From Pseudomonadota bacterium (GTDB lineage Bacteria > Pseudomonadota > Gammaproteobacteria > Xanthomonadales > Xanthomonadaceae), in the NCBI GenBank assembly GCA_025355485.1, contig JANXZP010000117.1, positions 1-14,553 of the forward strand: a stretch of DNA of 14,553 nucleotides. The letters are read 5' to 3'. Every line of letters starts with the position of its first letter. Position 1 is the stretch's first letter. Positions 7,273 through 14,553 of this stretch are shown in pieces. Under the pieces are notes generated by a model. It was not told the DNA's origin and made no database searches. It worked only from the letters and a program-made list of their open reading frames with translations. A program made the translations under genes and the position numbers.

Positions 7273-8738
7273 CACAACTCCCCCATTCCATCCGCGACGC
7301 CACCCTTGCCGACTTCCAGCAGCCGCAGTGTGTTGGTCGCGCCGCGCAGTTCCATCGTGTCGCCGCTGGTGAAGATCACCTTGTCGCCCTCGACCAGCAC
7401 GCCGGATTCGTACAACAAGGCGACGGACGCACGCGCGGCGTCTCGCGGCGGCAGGCCGCGGCTGTCGAACGCGATCGGGAACACGTCGCGCATCAGCGCC
7501 ATGCGCCGGCGCGCGCCGGCGTGGCGCGAGAGCGCGTAGATCGGCGCCTCGGAACGGTAGCGCGACAGGAACCGCGCGGTGCCGCCTGATTCGGTCAGCA
7601 CCAGGATCGCGCGCACCTGGATGTGTTCGGCCAGGAACATCGCCGCCATCGCGATCGCCTGGTCGGTCTTCTGCAGGTTGCGCTGCGCCTTCTCGAAATC
7701 GGTGTCGGCCTCGAACTGGCGCTCGGCGCCGAGGCAGATGCGCGCCATCGCCTCGACTGCGCGCACCGGATGCAGGCCTGATGCCGTTTCAGCCGACAGC
7801 ATCACCGCGTCGGTGCCGTCGATCACCGCGTTGGCGACGTCGAGCACTTCGGCGCGTGTTGGAATCGGATGATCGACCATCGATTGCAGCATCTGCGTTG
7901 CGGTAATCACCACGCGGCTGCGCGCGAGCGCCTCGCGGATGATCTTTTTCTGCAGGCCCGGCAATTCGGCGTCGCCGATCTCCACGCCCAGGTCGCCGCG
8001 CGCGACCATCACCACGTCGGATGCCTGGATGATCTCGCCGAGGTTCTCGATCGCTTCGGCACGTTCGATCTTGGCGACCATCGCGGCGCGCGATCCGGCC
8101 TCGCGCGCGATCTGCCGTGCCTCGTCGATGTCCTGTGCCGAACGGCAGAACGAGATCGCCATGAAGTCCACGCCCATCGCCGCCGCATGCGCGATGTCGG
8201 CGCGATCCTGGTCGGTCAATGCGCCCAGCGACAGACCGCCGCCGAGCCGGTTGAGCCCCTTGCGATCCGACAGCACGCCATCGGTCATGACCTCGGTGCG
8301 GATGTTGGTGCCTTCGATCGCGACCACGCGGAGCGCGATCAGGCCATCATCGAGCAGCAGCACATCGCCTGCATGCACGTCCTTGACCAGCCCGAGGTAG
8401 CTCATGCCGACCCGGGTTGCATCCCCCATCGGCGCATCGGCGCGGCAGTCGAGCGTGAACGCATCGCCCTCGCGCAACTGCACCTTGCCGTCGGCGAAGC
8501 GTTCGACGCGGATCTTCGGCCCCTGGAAATCGGCGAGTACGCCGACTTCGCGGTGCAATGATTCCGCGATCGCGCGAACCTCGCTCGCACGCCGCGCGTG
8601 ATCAGCCGGAGTGCCGTGCGAGAAGTTCAGCCGCACCACATCGACTCCCGCGCGCAGCAGCGCTTCGAGTACTCCGGGCGAATCGGTCGCGGGACCGAGC
8701 GTGGCAAGGATCTTGGTGCGTCGCAACTGGTCGGTCAT
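7272..8738 (-). CDS. pyk: Pyruvate kinase
   Basis: This converts phosphoenolpyruvate and ADP to pyruvate and ATP, the last step of glycolysis. The 488-residue chain has normal length. Landmarks are RTKILATLGPA (7-17), VRLNFSHG (35-42), the B-domain region (about 78-160), VAKIERAEAIENL with the catalytic K223, the metal ligands E225 and D249 in ARGDLGVEI, and ITATQMLQSM with T281. The active-site segment DFQGPKIRV (70-78) has F, Q, K and V where K+-dependent enzymes have T, K, E and T, the pattern of K+-independent pyruvate kinases. The start at MTDQLRR is chosen because CGGAGATCGCC gives a well-placed Shine-Dalgarno; a longer frame upstream has no such signal. It is divergent from the sulfotransferase gene and its stop overlaps the next gene. 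Confidence 0.97.
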   Translation of the reverse strand: MTDQLRRTKILATLGPATDSPGVLEALLRAGVDVVRLNFSHGTPADHARRASEVRAIAESLHREVGVLADFQGPKIRVERFADGKVQLREGDAFTLDCRADAPMGDATRVGMSYLGLVKDVHAGDVLLLDDGLIALRVVAIEGTNIRTEVMTDGVLSDRKGLNRLGGGLSLGALTDQDRADIAHAAAMGVDFMAISFCRSAQDIDEARQIAREAGSRAAMVAKIERAEAIENLGEIIQASDVVMVARGDLGVEIGDAELPGLQKKIIREALARSRVVITATQMLQSMVDHPIPTRAEVLDVANAVIDGTDAVMLSAETASGLHPVRAVEAMARICLGAERQFEADTDFEKAQRNLQKTDQAIAMAAMFLAEHIQVRAILVLTESGGTARFLSRYRSEAPIYALSRHAGARRRMALMRDVFPIAFDSRGLPPRDAARASVALLYESGVLVEGDKVIFTSGDTMELRGATNTLRLLEVGKGGVADGMGEL

Positions 8739-8911
8739 GGCGATCTCCGTTCGACGGAAACCTAGCACAGAGGGGTTGCGCTGCGGGAACGCCGTCTGCT
8801 GCACACAAACGTCGATCAGGGTAACCCGCGGCAATGCCCGACGCAGCCGCTACGATCGGCCTGCGTTATCATGCGATCCGTCAGCGAATGGGCGCGATGT
8901 ATTCAAGGATC

Positions 8912-11134
8912 ATGGCAATTCAGACAGATCGACCTCTGCTGCAAGCGGCGATCGACGCGGTGGAACGCAACGACCTGCAGCGCGCCGACGCCCTGTTCCT
9001 CGAGTACCTCGCCAAGGATCGCGCCGATCCGATCGCCCTCGCCGACTACGGCGACTTCTGCCTGCGTACTGGGCGCCCCGCGAACGCGTGCTACCTGCTT
9101 TACAAAGCAGATGCGTTGTGTCCCGGCAATAGCGACCTGCTGACTCAGCTCGGCTATGCGCAACTTGAAACACAGGATTTCGATTCTGCGAAACGCAGTT
9201 TCGAAGCCGTACTTGCCGGATCGCCCGAGTATGCGCAGGCATGCTATGGACTCGCGTTGTGCCATCAGCAAGCTGGTGCATGGGCAGCCGCGGTGGAAAG
9301 TTTCGCAAACGCGCTCGCCACGCAACCCGATACGTTGCCGATCCTGCTCAGCCTCGCCAGCGCCTGCCTGCACGCAGGTGATTCCGCACAGGCGCGCATC
9401 CACTTCGAGCACGCCGAGAAGATCGCGCCGGACGATCCCGCGATGCTGCTCGGATACGGCAAATTCCTGCGCGAGCAAGGCGAGACATCGCATGCGATGC
9501 TGTTGATCGATCGTCTGGCCCGAGAGCATCCGGACGAAGAACCCGTGCTCCTCGAAAAGGCGCGATGCCTGCGCGCCCTGGGTGACTTCTCGCAGTCGAT
9601 ACGATGGCTCGAAAGGCTCGATAAAGTATCGCCCGATTTGCCAGATTGCGAGGAGGAGTTGGGCAATTGCCTGCAATCGCCGACCGACCGGGCATTGCGG
9701 GACCAACATTGGGCGAACGCCGTTGGTAGGTGGCTCCGCGCCGGCGAATTGCGACATGCCGAAACTCTGCTCGGGCGGCTGTTGACATCGAGTCCACTGA
9801 ATGCAAGTGCGTGGAATCTGCGTGGTCTGCTGGAAAACGCATCGCATCGGCTGGATGCGGCCGAGAATGCCTACCGCGAGGCGATCGCAATCGACCCAGC
9901 CAATCTGGACGCGTGCGCGAACCTCGCCCACCTTTACGAAAGCACAAATCGTGTCGCCGAAGCGAAAGCGGTCGCCGAAGACGGACTGGGGTGCATCGGC
10001 ATCGGCACCCAGCAGCAGAACGCAATCATCGAATTGACTCTGGCGTCATGCAAAGTCGAACGACGGCTCAAGAACTATCCGTTGAGTCTCAAATTGCTCG
10101 ATCGCATCGAGTCTTTCCGGCCTAGCGACTTGCAACGCCAGTCCGCGTATTTCGAACGCGGCAAGCTGATGGATCTATGCGGCGACGCGGCGGATGCGAT
10201 CGCGGCATTCACGCCTGGGAATGCGCTTGCGCTTGCTCCGTGGCAGCGCGAAAACCCCGGCAAGACTAAATTCCTCGCGGGCGTCGAGCACATGCTCGAC
10301 CTGGCTGGCAAGGGATGGCTGTGCGAATGGGAACCCGTGCGCGCTCCCACAATCGGAGCGAATCCCGCTTTCCTCATCGGCTTTCCGCGGTCGGGAACCA
10401 CCTTGCTGAATCATGTCCTCGACAGCCACGGCGCAATCCGGACGATGGAGGAAAAGCCGCCTGCTCAAGATCTCATGGATGCCGTGCGCAGCATGCCGAA
10501 GGGCTATCCAAACGCTCTTCCTGATTTCGATGCGTTCGACATCACGTACCTGCGTGAAGTCTATTTCCGGTCGGCCGCCAGGGAAGGCGTTTGCGACTCG
10601 TCCTTGCTCGTCCTCGACAAGTTCCCATTGCACACAACGATGGCGGGGCTTTTGCATCGGGTCTTTCCGCAGGCGAAGTTTCTGTTCGCGATCCGTCATC
10701 CATGCGATGTCGTGCTTAGCTGTTTCATGCAGAACTTCAAGCTCAACGAAGCGATGGCGAATTTCTGCACGATCGCCGATACCGTCGCGTTGTACACACG
10801 GACGATGGATCTCTGGGAAATGTATCGCACGCAATTGCCCTTGACCGTGCACACGATCCGCTACGAAGACGTGGTGGACGACTTCGACGGCCAGATCCGC
10901 GCCCTATGCGATTTCCTGCAGGTGCCGTGGGAGGAAGGACTCAGGCAATTCTCGACGAGGGCGCTGGATCGCGGACGCATCAACACGCCGAGCTACGAAC
11001 AGGTCGGCAAGCCGATCTATCGCGAAGCGCGTTATCGCTGGGAGCGTTATCGCGAGCACCTCGAGTCCTTCCTGCCCGCGTTGCAGCCGTACATCGAGCG
11101 CTTCGGCTATTCCGATTCGACGCGGTCCGACTGA
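8912..11134 (+). CDS. TPR repeat-containing sulfotransferase
   Basis: A 740-residue cytoplasmic fusion with no signal peptide or membrane helix. Residues about 5-460 form roughly a dozen tetratricopeptide units of 34 residues (for example around DSAKRSFEAVLAGSPEY, AWNLRGLLENASHRLDAAENAY and AEDGLG), a protein-binding superhelix. Residues about 480-735 are a PAPS-dependent sulfotransferase. The 5'-phosphosulfate loop is FPRSGTT (491-497) and the 3'-phosphate motif is IRHPCDVVLSC (594-604). The C-terminal RYRWERYREHLESFLPALQPYIERFGY is typical of the TPST-like branch. The acceptor is unknown; the TPR part may present a protein or glycan substrate. Four in-frame ATGs exist at 8834, 8888, 8897 and 8912; 8912 has AAGGA just upstream and the TPR pattern begins right after it, so it is preferred with some doubt. 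It lies in an odd place, between pyk and pgk. Confidence 0.92.
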   Translation: MAIQTDRPLLQAAIDAVERNDLQRADALFLEYLAKDRADPIALADYGDFCLRTGRPANACYLLYKADALCPGNSDLLTQLGYAQLETQDFDSAKRSFEAVLAGSPEYAQACYGLALCHQQAGAWAAAVESFANALATQPDTLPILLSLASACLHAGDSAQARIHFEHAEKIAPDDPAMLLGYGKFLREQGETSHAMLLIDRLAREHPDEEPVLLEKARCLRALGDFSQSIRWLERLDKVSPDLPDCEEELGNCLQSPTDRALRDQHWANAVGRWLRAGELRHAETLLGRLLTSSPLNASAWNLRGLLENASHRLDAAENAYREAIAIDPANLDACANLAHLYESTNRVAEAKAVAEDGLGCIGIGTQQQNAIIELTLASCKVERRLKNYPLSLKLLDRIESFRPSDLQRQSAYFERGKLMDLCGDAADAIAAFTPGNALALAPWQRENPGKTKFLAGVEHMLDLAGKGWLCEWEPVRAPTIGANPAFLIGFPRSGTTLLNHVLDSHGAIRTMEEKPPAQDLMDAVRSMPKGYPNALPDFDAFDITYLREVYFRSAAREGVCDSSLLVLDKFPLHTTMAGLLHRVFPQAKFLFAIRHPCDVVLSCFMQNFKLNEAMANFCTIADTVALYTRTMDLWEMYRTQLPLTVHTIRYEDVVDDFDGQIRALCDFLQVPWEEGLRQFSTRALDRGRINTPSYEQVGKPIYREARYRWERYREHLESFLPALQPYIERFGYSDSTRSD

Positions 11135-11181
11135 GAAGCCGCAAGTCGATCGGTTCGCGCGATCCCGCATAAGAGCAGCGA

Positions 11182-11838
11182 CTACGGCGTGGCGGCTCCA
11201 TTCGCGAACACGCCAGGCAACAAGCCAGGCCTTGTGCACAGATGGGTCGCGCCCGCGGCGTGCAATTCGTGCGCCTCGCCGAATCCCCACAGCACGCCGA
11301 CCGAACGCATGCCGTGATGGCGCGCTCCATCGATGTCCATGTGGCGATCGCCGATCATCCAGCATCCTTTCGGCGCGACATCCAGGCGTTCGAGCGCCGC
11401 CGCGATCAATTCGGGCTTCTCGCTGATGCGTCCGTCGAAGCTCGCTCCGGACACCGTCTCGAACAGGTCGCCGAACGGAAGGTGCGCGACGATGCGCTCG
11501 GCGTGCGGCTGGTTCTTCGCGGTGACGACTGCAATCCGATGGCCGCTTCCGTGCAGCTCGCGCACGGTGTGTTCGATGTCCGGATAGATCGTGTGCTCGG
11601 ACCAGCCGATGGCGTCGAAGCGTTCGCGATACAGTTCCACCGCGCGCTCGGTGCGTTCGGCATCGCGCAATAAAGGGCCGAAACTCGTGCGCAGCGGCGG
11701 ACCGATCCAGCGTCGCAACGCGGCATGGGCAGGCACCGGTTCGCCGAGATTTTCCAGTGCGTACGCGACGCACCGGGTGATGCCGACCGCCGAATCGATC
11801 AAGGTTCCATCGAGGTCGAAGAACAGCGTGTCACCCAC
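11182..11838 (-). CDS. HAD superfamily hydrolase (phosphoglycolate phosphatase/Gph-like)
   Basis: A 218-residue haloacid dehalogenase-type phosphatase. All four motifs are intact: nucleophile DLDGTL (D8, D10), motif II VVTAKN (T106), motif III lysine in SEKPELI (K141) and metal-binding GDRHMDIDGA (D164, D168). A helical cap lies between motifs I and II (about 15-85), the type-1 cap arrangement of Gph and related phosphatases. Substrate is uncertain: phosphoglycolate is one choice, other sugar phosphates or nucleotides are equally possible. The start is GTG, 9 bp after the pgk stop, with only weak GTGAG as ribosome binding site, so expression is probably coupled to pgk. It ends 47 bp from the convergent sulfotransferase gene; no clear terminator is seen between them. 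Confidence 0.92.
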   Translation of the reverse strand: MGDTLFFDLDGTLIDSAVGITRCVAYALENLGEPVPAHAALRRWIGPPLRTSFGPLLRDAERTERAVELYRERFDAIGWSEHTIYPDIEHTVRELHGSGHRIAVVTAKNQPHAERIVAHLPFGDLFETVSGASFDGRISEKPELIAAALERLDVAPKGCWMIGDRHMDIDGARHHGMRSVGVLWGFGEAHELHAAGATHLCTRPGLLPGVFANGAATP

Positions 11839-11847
11839 GACGCAAAC

Positions 11848-13023
11848 TCACTGCGCGCGTGCCTTCAGTGCGGCGACCGCCGGCAATTCCTTGCCTTCGA
11901 GGAATTCGAGGAACGCGCCGCCTCCGGTCGAGATGTAGGACACGCGATCGGCGATTCCGTACTTGTCCACCGCAGCCAGCGTGTCGCCGCCACCGGCGAT
12001 CGAGAACGCCTGCGAATCCGCGATCGCATGCGCGAGCACTTCGGTGCCTTTGCCGAACGCATCGAACTCGAACACGCCGACCGGCCCGTTCCAGACGACC
12101 GTTCCCGCGCGATGGATCAACGCGGCGTAGCGCGTCGAAGTTTCCGGGCCGATGTCGAGGATCATGTCGTCCTCGCCCACATCGTCGATGCGCTTGATCG
12201 TCGCGGGCGCATCGGCGGCGAACGCGGGTGCGACCACCACGTCGGTCGGAATCGGAATCTCCGCGCCGCGCGCTTTTGCATCGGCAAGAATCGCGCGCGC
12301 GGTGTCGAGCAGGTCGCGCTCGCACAGCGATTTGCCGACCGGATGGCCGAGCGCGGCGAGGAAGGTGTTCGCTATGCCGCCGCCGACGATCAGTTGATCG
12401 ACCTTCGACACCAGGCTGGTCAGCAATTCGAGTTTTGTGGACACCTTGGAACCCGCGACGATCGCGAGCAACGGCCGCGCGGGTTCGAGCAGCGCCTTGC
12501 CGAGCGCATCGATTTCGGCCATCAGCAGCGGCCCGCCGCACGCGACTGGGGCGAAACGGATCACACCGTGCGTGGACGCCTGCGCGCGGTGCGCGGTGCC
12601 GAAAGCGTCCATCACGAACACGTCGCACAGCGCCGCGTACTTCTTCGACAGCGCCTCATCGTCCTTGCCTTCGCCGATATTCATGCGACAGTTTTCCAGT
12701 AGCGTGAGACTCCCCGACGCGACATCCACGCCATCGACCCAGTCCTTCACGAGCCGCACCTCGATGCCGAGCAATTCCGACAGGTGCTTCGCGACCGGCG
12801 CGAGCGAATCGGCCTCGCTCCACACGCCTTCCTTCGGGCGACCGAGATGCGACATCACCAGCACGGTCGCGCCATGGGCGAGCGCGGCCCCGAGCGTCGG
12901 TAACGAAGCGACGATGCGCTGCTCGGAGGTGATGCGGCCGTTGTCGATCGGCACGTTCAGATCCTGGCGGATCAGCACGCGCTTGCCCGCAAGGTTCAAG
13001 TCGGTCATGCGCAGGATGCTCAT
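11848..13023 (-). CDS. pgk: Phosphoglycerate kinase
   Basis: This cytoplasmic enzyme transfers phosphate from 1,3-bisphosphoglycerate to ADP, making ATP in glycolysis. The 391-residue chain is full length and closely resembles the xanthomonad type. Landmarks are RQDLNVP (19-25, usual form RVDLNVP), SHLGRPK (58-64), FGTAHRAQAST (141-151), the nucleotide region KVSTKLELL (193-201), WNGPVGVFEFDAFGKGT (311-327) and SIAGGGDTLAAV (341-352). The start at MSILRMTDL is chosen because GGGGAATCCA precedes it with good spacing and because related proteins begin the same way; a second ATG lies five codons later. It is followed 9 bp later by the HAD phosphatase. The adjacent membrane-protein gene is divergent across a 130 bp gap. 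Confidence 0.98.
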   Translation of the reverse strand: MSILRMTDLNLAGKRVLIRQDLNVPIDNGRITSEQRIVASLPTLGAALAHGATVLVMSHLGRPKEGVWSEADSLAPVAKHLSELLGIEVRLVKDWVDGVDVASGSLTLLENCRMNIGEGKDDEALSKKYAALCDVFVMDAFGTAHRAQASTHGVIRFAPVACGGPLLMAEIDALGKALLEPARPLLAIVAGSKVSTKLELLTSLVSKVDQLIVGGGIANTFLAALGHPVGKSLCERDLLDTARAILADAKARGAEIPIPTDVVVAPAFAADAPATIKRIDDVGEDDMILDIGPETSTRYAALIHRAGTVVWNGPVGVFEFDAFGKGTEVLAHAIADSQAFSIAGGGDTLAAVDKYGIADRVSYISTGGGAFLEFLEGKELPAVAALKARAQ

Positions 13024-13066
13024 TGGATTCCCCAGGGCCTGATTCACAGCGCAACGCGCGCGGCGT

Positions 13067-13097
13067 ATATTGTCCCTGCGGCGGCGGCGACTGACAA
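13067..13097 (-). promoter_or_regulatory. Candidate pgk promoter
   Basis: On the minus strand TTGTCA (13092-13097) and CAATAT (13067-13072) are separated by 19 bp. The -10 lies about 43 bases upstream of the pgk ATG. Both hexamers are partial matches and the spacer is long, so this is a tentative site in the gap shared with the divergent membrane-protein gene. Confidence 0.3.
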
Positions 13098-13153
13098 ACC
13101 GTCCGCGCCACCGCACGGTTTCCCGCCGTCCACAGCAACACCGAGGCTTGCCG

Positions 13154-13828
13154 ATGCACGCCACCGGAATGTCCCCCGCCACTCCGAGCCGAGCCGGCAG
13201 GCTGCTGGATGCGCTGCTGATCGGCCTGCCCGATGCGGTTACCAGCGGTTTTTGCCTGTGGGTGTGGATCAGTCCGTTCGCGTTTGTTGCCGATGCGGTG
13301 AAAACCGTGCTGCTGATGCTGGTTATGGAGTTCATCCTGCTCAACGCGACCGGGCTCTTCTCCGCGATACCGTTCGTCATCGCGATGGGTCGCCGCACGC
13401 GGCGCACGTTGTTGTTCGTCCTTGCCGCTATCTATCTGTTGCTGGCGGCGATGTTCGCGCAGCCGCTCGACGCGGTTTGGCCGTTCGTCGCGTTCGGCTG
13501 GCTGGCGCTGGTCAAGCTGGTGTGGATCGCGCGCAACAGGCGAGTCAGCGGCGACGAGCAGATGTGGCTGAAAGGCACGTGGGCATTCTCGCTCGCGGCG
13601 TATCTGGGCGCGATCGGCGCCGGGGTGGCGCTGGCATGGCCTCCGCTGGGCATCACCGCCGACATCATCCCTTCGCTGCACTTGCCCGGCGACGGCGCAT
13701 GGGTGCACGCGCCGCAGGAAGCGGTGGCTGCGGCGGTGCTCTATTTCGCCGCGCTCGCGCTGTTCAAATGGCTGTACGTCGCCATCCGCAAAGCCAGTCC
13801 GGATCGCTGCCGCGTCTCGCCCATCTGA
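13154..13828 (+). CDS. Multi-pass inner-membrane protein of unknown function
   Basis: I do not recognise this 224-residue protein. It has about six hydrophobic segments, at residues 19-40, 50-78, 85-102, 107-126, 142-162 and 188-211, with short basic loops between (GRRTRR at 79-84, RNRR at 127-130) suggesting those loops face the cytoplasm. No catalytic motif, cysteine pair or transporter signature stands out. The loop at about 163-187 (PPLGITADIIPSLHLPGDGAW) is the longest non-membrane part. The ATG at 13154 is preferred because GAGG sits seven bases upstream; an ATG five codons later has GGA too close, and a longer frame from 13070 has an arginine-rich, shadow-like start. It is divergent from pgk and followed by 216 bp before the next gene, so it is probably expressed alone. 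Confidence 0.78.
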   Translation: MHATGMSPATPSRAGRLLDALLIGLPDAVTSGFCLWVWISPFAFVADAVKTVLLMLVMEFILLNATGLFSAIPFVIAMGRRTRRTLLFVLAAIYLLLAAMFAQPLDAVWPFVAFGWLALVKLVWIARNRRVSGDEQMWLKGTWAFSLAAYLGAIGAGVALAWPPLGITADIIPSLHLPGDGAWVHAPQEAVAAAVLYFAALALFKWLYVAIRKASPDRCRVSPI

Positions 13829-13922
13829 CCACTGGCAATCCAGCGCCGAATCGCGTAGATCTGCTAGCCGGACCGTCCGCTGGGGAGCGTTGATGCGTCA
13901 TCCCGTCGCTGGTGCAACCACA

Positions 13923-13940
13923 TTGCCGCCTTGGCGGCAA
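13923..13940. repeat. Perfect 18 bp palindrome (hairpin with CTTG-type loop)
   Basis: TTGCCGCC-TT-GGCGGCAA is a perfect inverted repeat. As RNA it could fold into a 7 bp stem capped by CUUG, a stable tetraloop. It lies about 95 bases after the membrane-protein stop and about 105 bases before the Ig-repeat gene. There is no T-tract after it, so it is not a classical terminator; a regulator operator or a leader hairpin is equally possible. Confidence 0.55.
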
Positions 13941-13946
13941 CGCCGT

Positions 13947-13972
13947 GATTGCAGCTGAATTCTGCTGCAATC
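13947..13972. repeat. Second inverted repeat upstream of the Ig-repeat gene
   Basis: GATTGCAGC (13947-13955) and GCTGCAATC (13964-13972) form a perfect 9 bp stem around the loop TGAATTCT. It starts 7 bases after the preceding palindrome and is followed by an A-rich stretch (CCACAAAAACACAAC). Two adjacent strong hairpins in this gap suggest a structured leader or a regulatory region for the gene starting at 14045, though direct evidence is lacking. Confidence 0.5.
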
Positions 13973-14044
13973 CACAAAAACACAACAAGAATACAGACAC
14001 GCTCATTCGGCAGCTTGCGCCGCCAATCCACAGGGGGAAGTGCG

Positions 14045-14553
14045 ATGACACAGGCCACGCAAGTCGGGGACGCTACCGGCAACCATCCATCGCGTGCGCC
14101 GATCGCGCGCACGCGCCGCAAACACGGATTCACCTTCGGCATCCTGGCGCTGTTGGCCCTGTTGTGCGCAGGCACTGCGTCGGCCGACAGCCTCGCGCTG
14201 ATGTCAGGCGGCGGACAGCGCGGCCTGGGCGGCAGCGCCAGTGTGCAACCGCTCGTGGTCGAAGTGCGCAATGTCGATGGTGCGGTGGTTGCGGGACGCA
14301 CCATCAACTGGTCAAGCAGCAATGGCTTCGTGCTGAGCGCTCCATCCAGCGTCACCGATGCCAACGGACACGCCAGCGTCAATTTCACGTTCGGCAACTA
14401 CGGCACCACCAACATCCTCGCCAGCGATCCGGTCGGCGGCACCAGCATGCAGGCGCCGGAGACCGCGACGGGCAACGACAGCATCACCCTGGTCTCCGGC
14501 GGCGGGCAGGTCGGCAAATCCGGAACCAGTTCGGTGCAGCCGATCGTCGTGCA
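14045..14553 (+). CDS. Secreted protein with bacterial Ig-like (Big_1-like) repeats, partial
   Basis: The reading frame is open to the right edge (169 complete codons, no stop), so only the N-terminus is present. A strong ribosome binding site, AGGGGGAAG (14032-14040), sits just before the ATG. The N-terminus is long and basic (residues 1-28), then a hydrophobic core (about 29-43) ends in GTASA with probable cleavage after A47. The mature part begins a repeat: LMSGGGQRGLGGSASVQPLV at 52-71 recurs as LVSGGGQVGKSGTSSVQPIV at 149-168, a period of 97 residues (291 bp). Within the unit, AGRTINWSSSNGFVLSAPSSVTDANGHASVNFTFG is the pattern of invasin/intimin-type Big_1 domains. Such proteins are extracellular or surface stalks; the function of this one lies beyond the window. 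The domain call is by eye. Confidence 0.85.
   Translation, partial: MTQATQVGDATGNHPSRAPIARTRRKHGFTFGILALLALLCAGTASADSLALMSGGGQRGLGGSASVQPLVVEVRNVDGAVVAGRTINWSSSNGFVLSAPSSVTDANGHASVNFTFGNYGTTNILASDPVGGTSMQAPETATGNDSITLVSGGGQVGKSGTSSVQPIVV

Noticed and set aside
8739..8834. Longer N-terminus for pyruvate kinase
   Set aside because: The added residues precede the family N-terminus, have no Shine-Dalgarno, and would occupy the divergent promoter region. The start at 8738 has a well-spaced GGAG.
8834..8911. Longer N-terminus for the TPR-sulfotransferase
   Set aside because: The extra 26 residues show no TPR pattern and the upstream ATGs lack a good ribosome binding site. Not fully excluded, as the site before 8912 is close to the ATG.
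11135..11181. Possible terminator between the convergent sulfotransferase and HAD genes (GATCG / CGATC near 11153-11171)
   Set aside because: The stem is only 5 bp and no T-run follows on either strand.
13024..13407. Longer N-terminus for phosphoglycerate kinase
   Set aside because: It would overlap the membrane-protein gene in antisense. The MSILRMTDL start matches the family and has a good ribosome binding site.
13864..14397. Minus-strand open frame overlapping the Ig-repeat gene
   Set aside because: It is antisense to a frame with a strong ribosome binding site, a signal peptide and internal repeats, and it shows no domain of its own.

Overview
The window comes from a GC-rich gammaproteobacterium, most likely of the Xanthomonadales (Lysobacteraceae/Rhodanobacteraceae type). 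This rests on three things: the PGK, pyruvate kinase and class I aldolase sequences look xanthomonad; glycolytic genes pgk, pyk and fba lie close together on one strand; and an intergenic repeat has the CCCTCTCCC / GGTTGGGGTGAGGGG style common in that group. This is recognition by eye; no database search was run. No RNA genes, CRISPR arrays or insertion sequences were seen.

Region 1 (about 19-5461, all minus strand) is a multidrug efflux locus. It reads, in transcription order, a MarR-family regulator, a lipoprotein periplasmic adaptor (HlyD/MFP type), a complete RND pump permease, and a GNAT acetyltransferase. The last three are tightly packed (2 bp gap, then a 4 bp overlap) and look like one operon. 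A hairpin-rich repeat fills the 246 bp between the regulator and the adaptor. No outer-membrane channel gene is present, so the pump probably borrows a TolC-type channel or its gene lies beyond the left edge.

Region 2 (5596-8738, minus) carries pyruvate kinase, a small exported protein with a TonB-C-like core that overlaps the pyk stop codon, and a class I fructose-bisphosphate aldolase with its own TATAAT-type promoter. Region 3 (8912-11134, plus) is a large TPR-sulfotransferase fusion, divergent from pyk. Region 4 (11182-13023, minus) is pgk followed by a HAD phosphatase, convergent with the sulfotransferase gene. The glycolytic genes pgk, pyk and fba are therefore split by the sulfotransferase gene and the HAD gene.

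Region 5 (13154-14553, plus) holds an unrecognised six-helix membrane protein, then a 216 bp gap with two strong inverted repeats, then the start of a secreted protein made of bacterial Ig-like (Big_1-like) repeats that runs off the right edge.

Most of the window is ordinary core and efflux content. The items worth a second look are the TPR-sulfotransferase, the repeat between marR and the adaptor, the K+-independent signature of pyruvate kinase, the lower-GC exported protein wedged between pyk and fba, and the repeat protein at the right edge with paired hairpins upstream.
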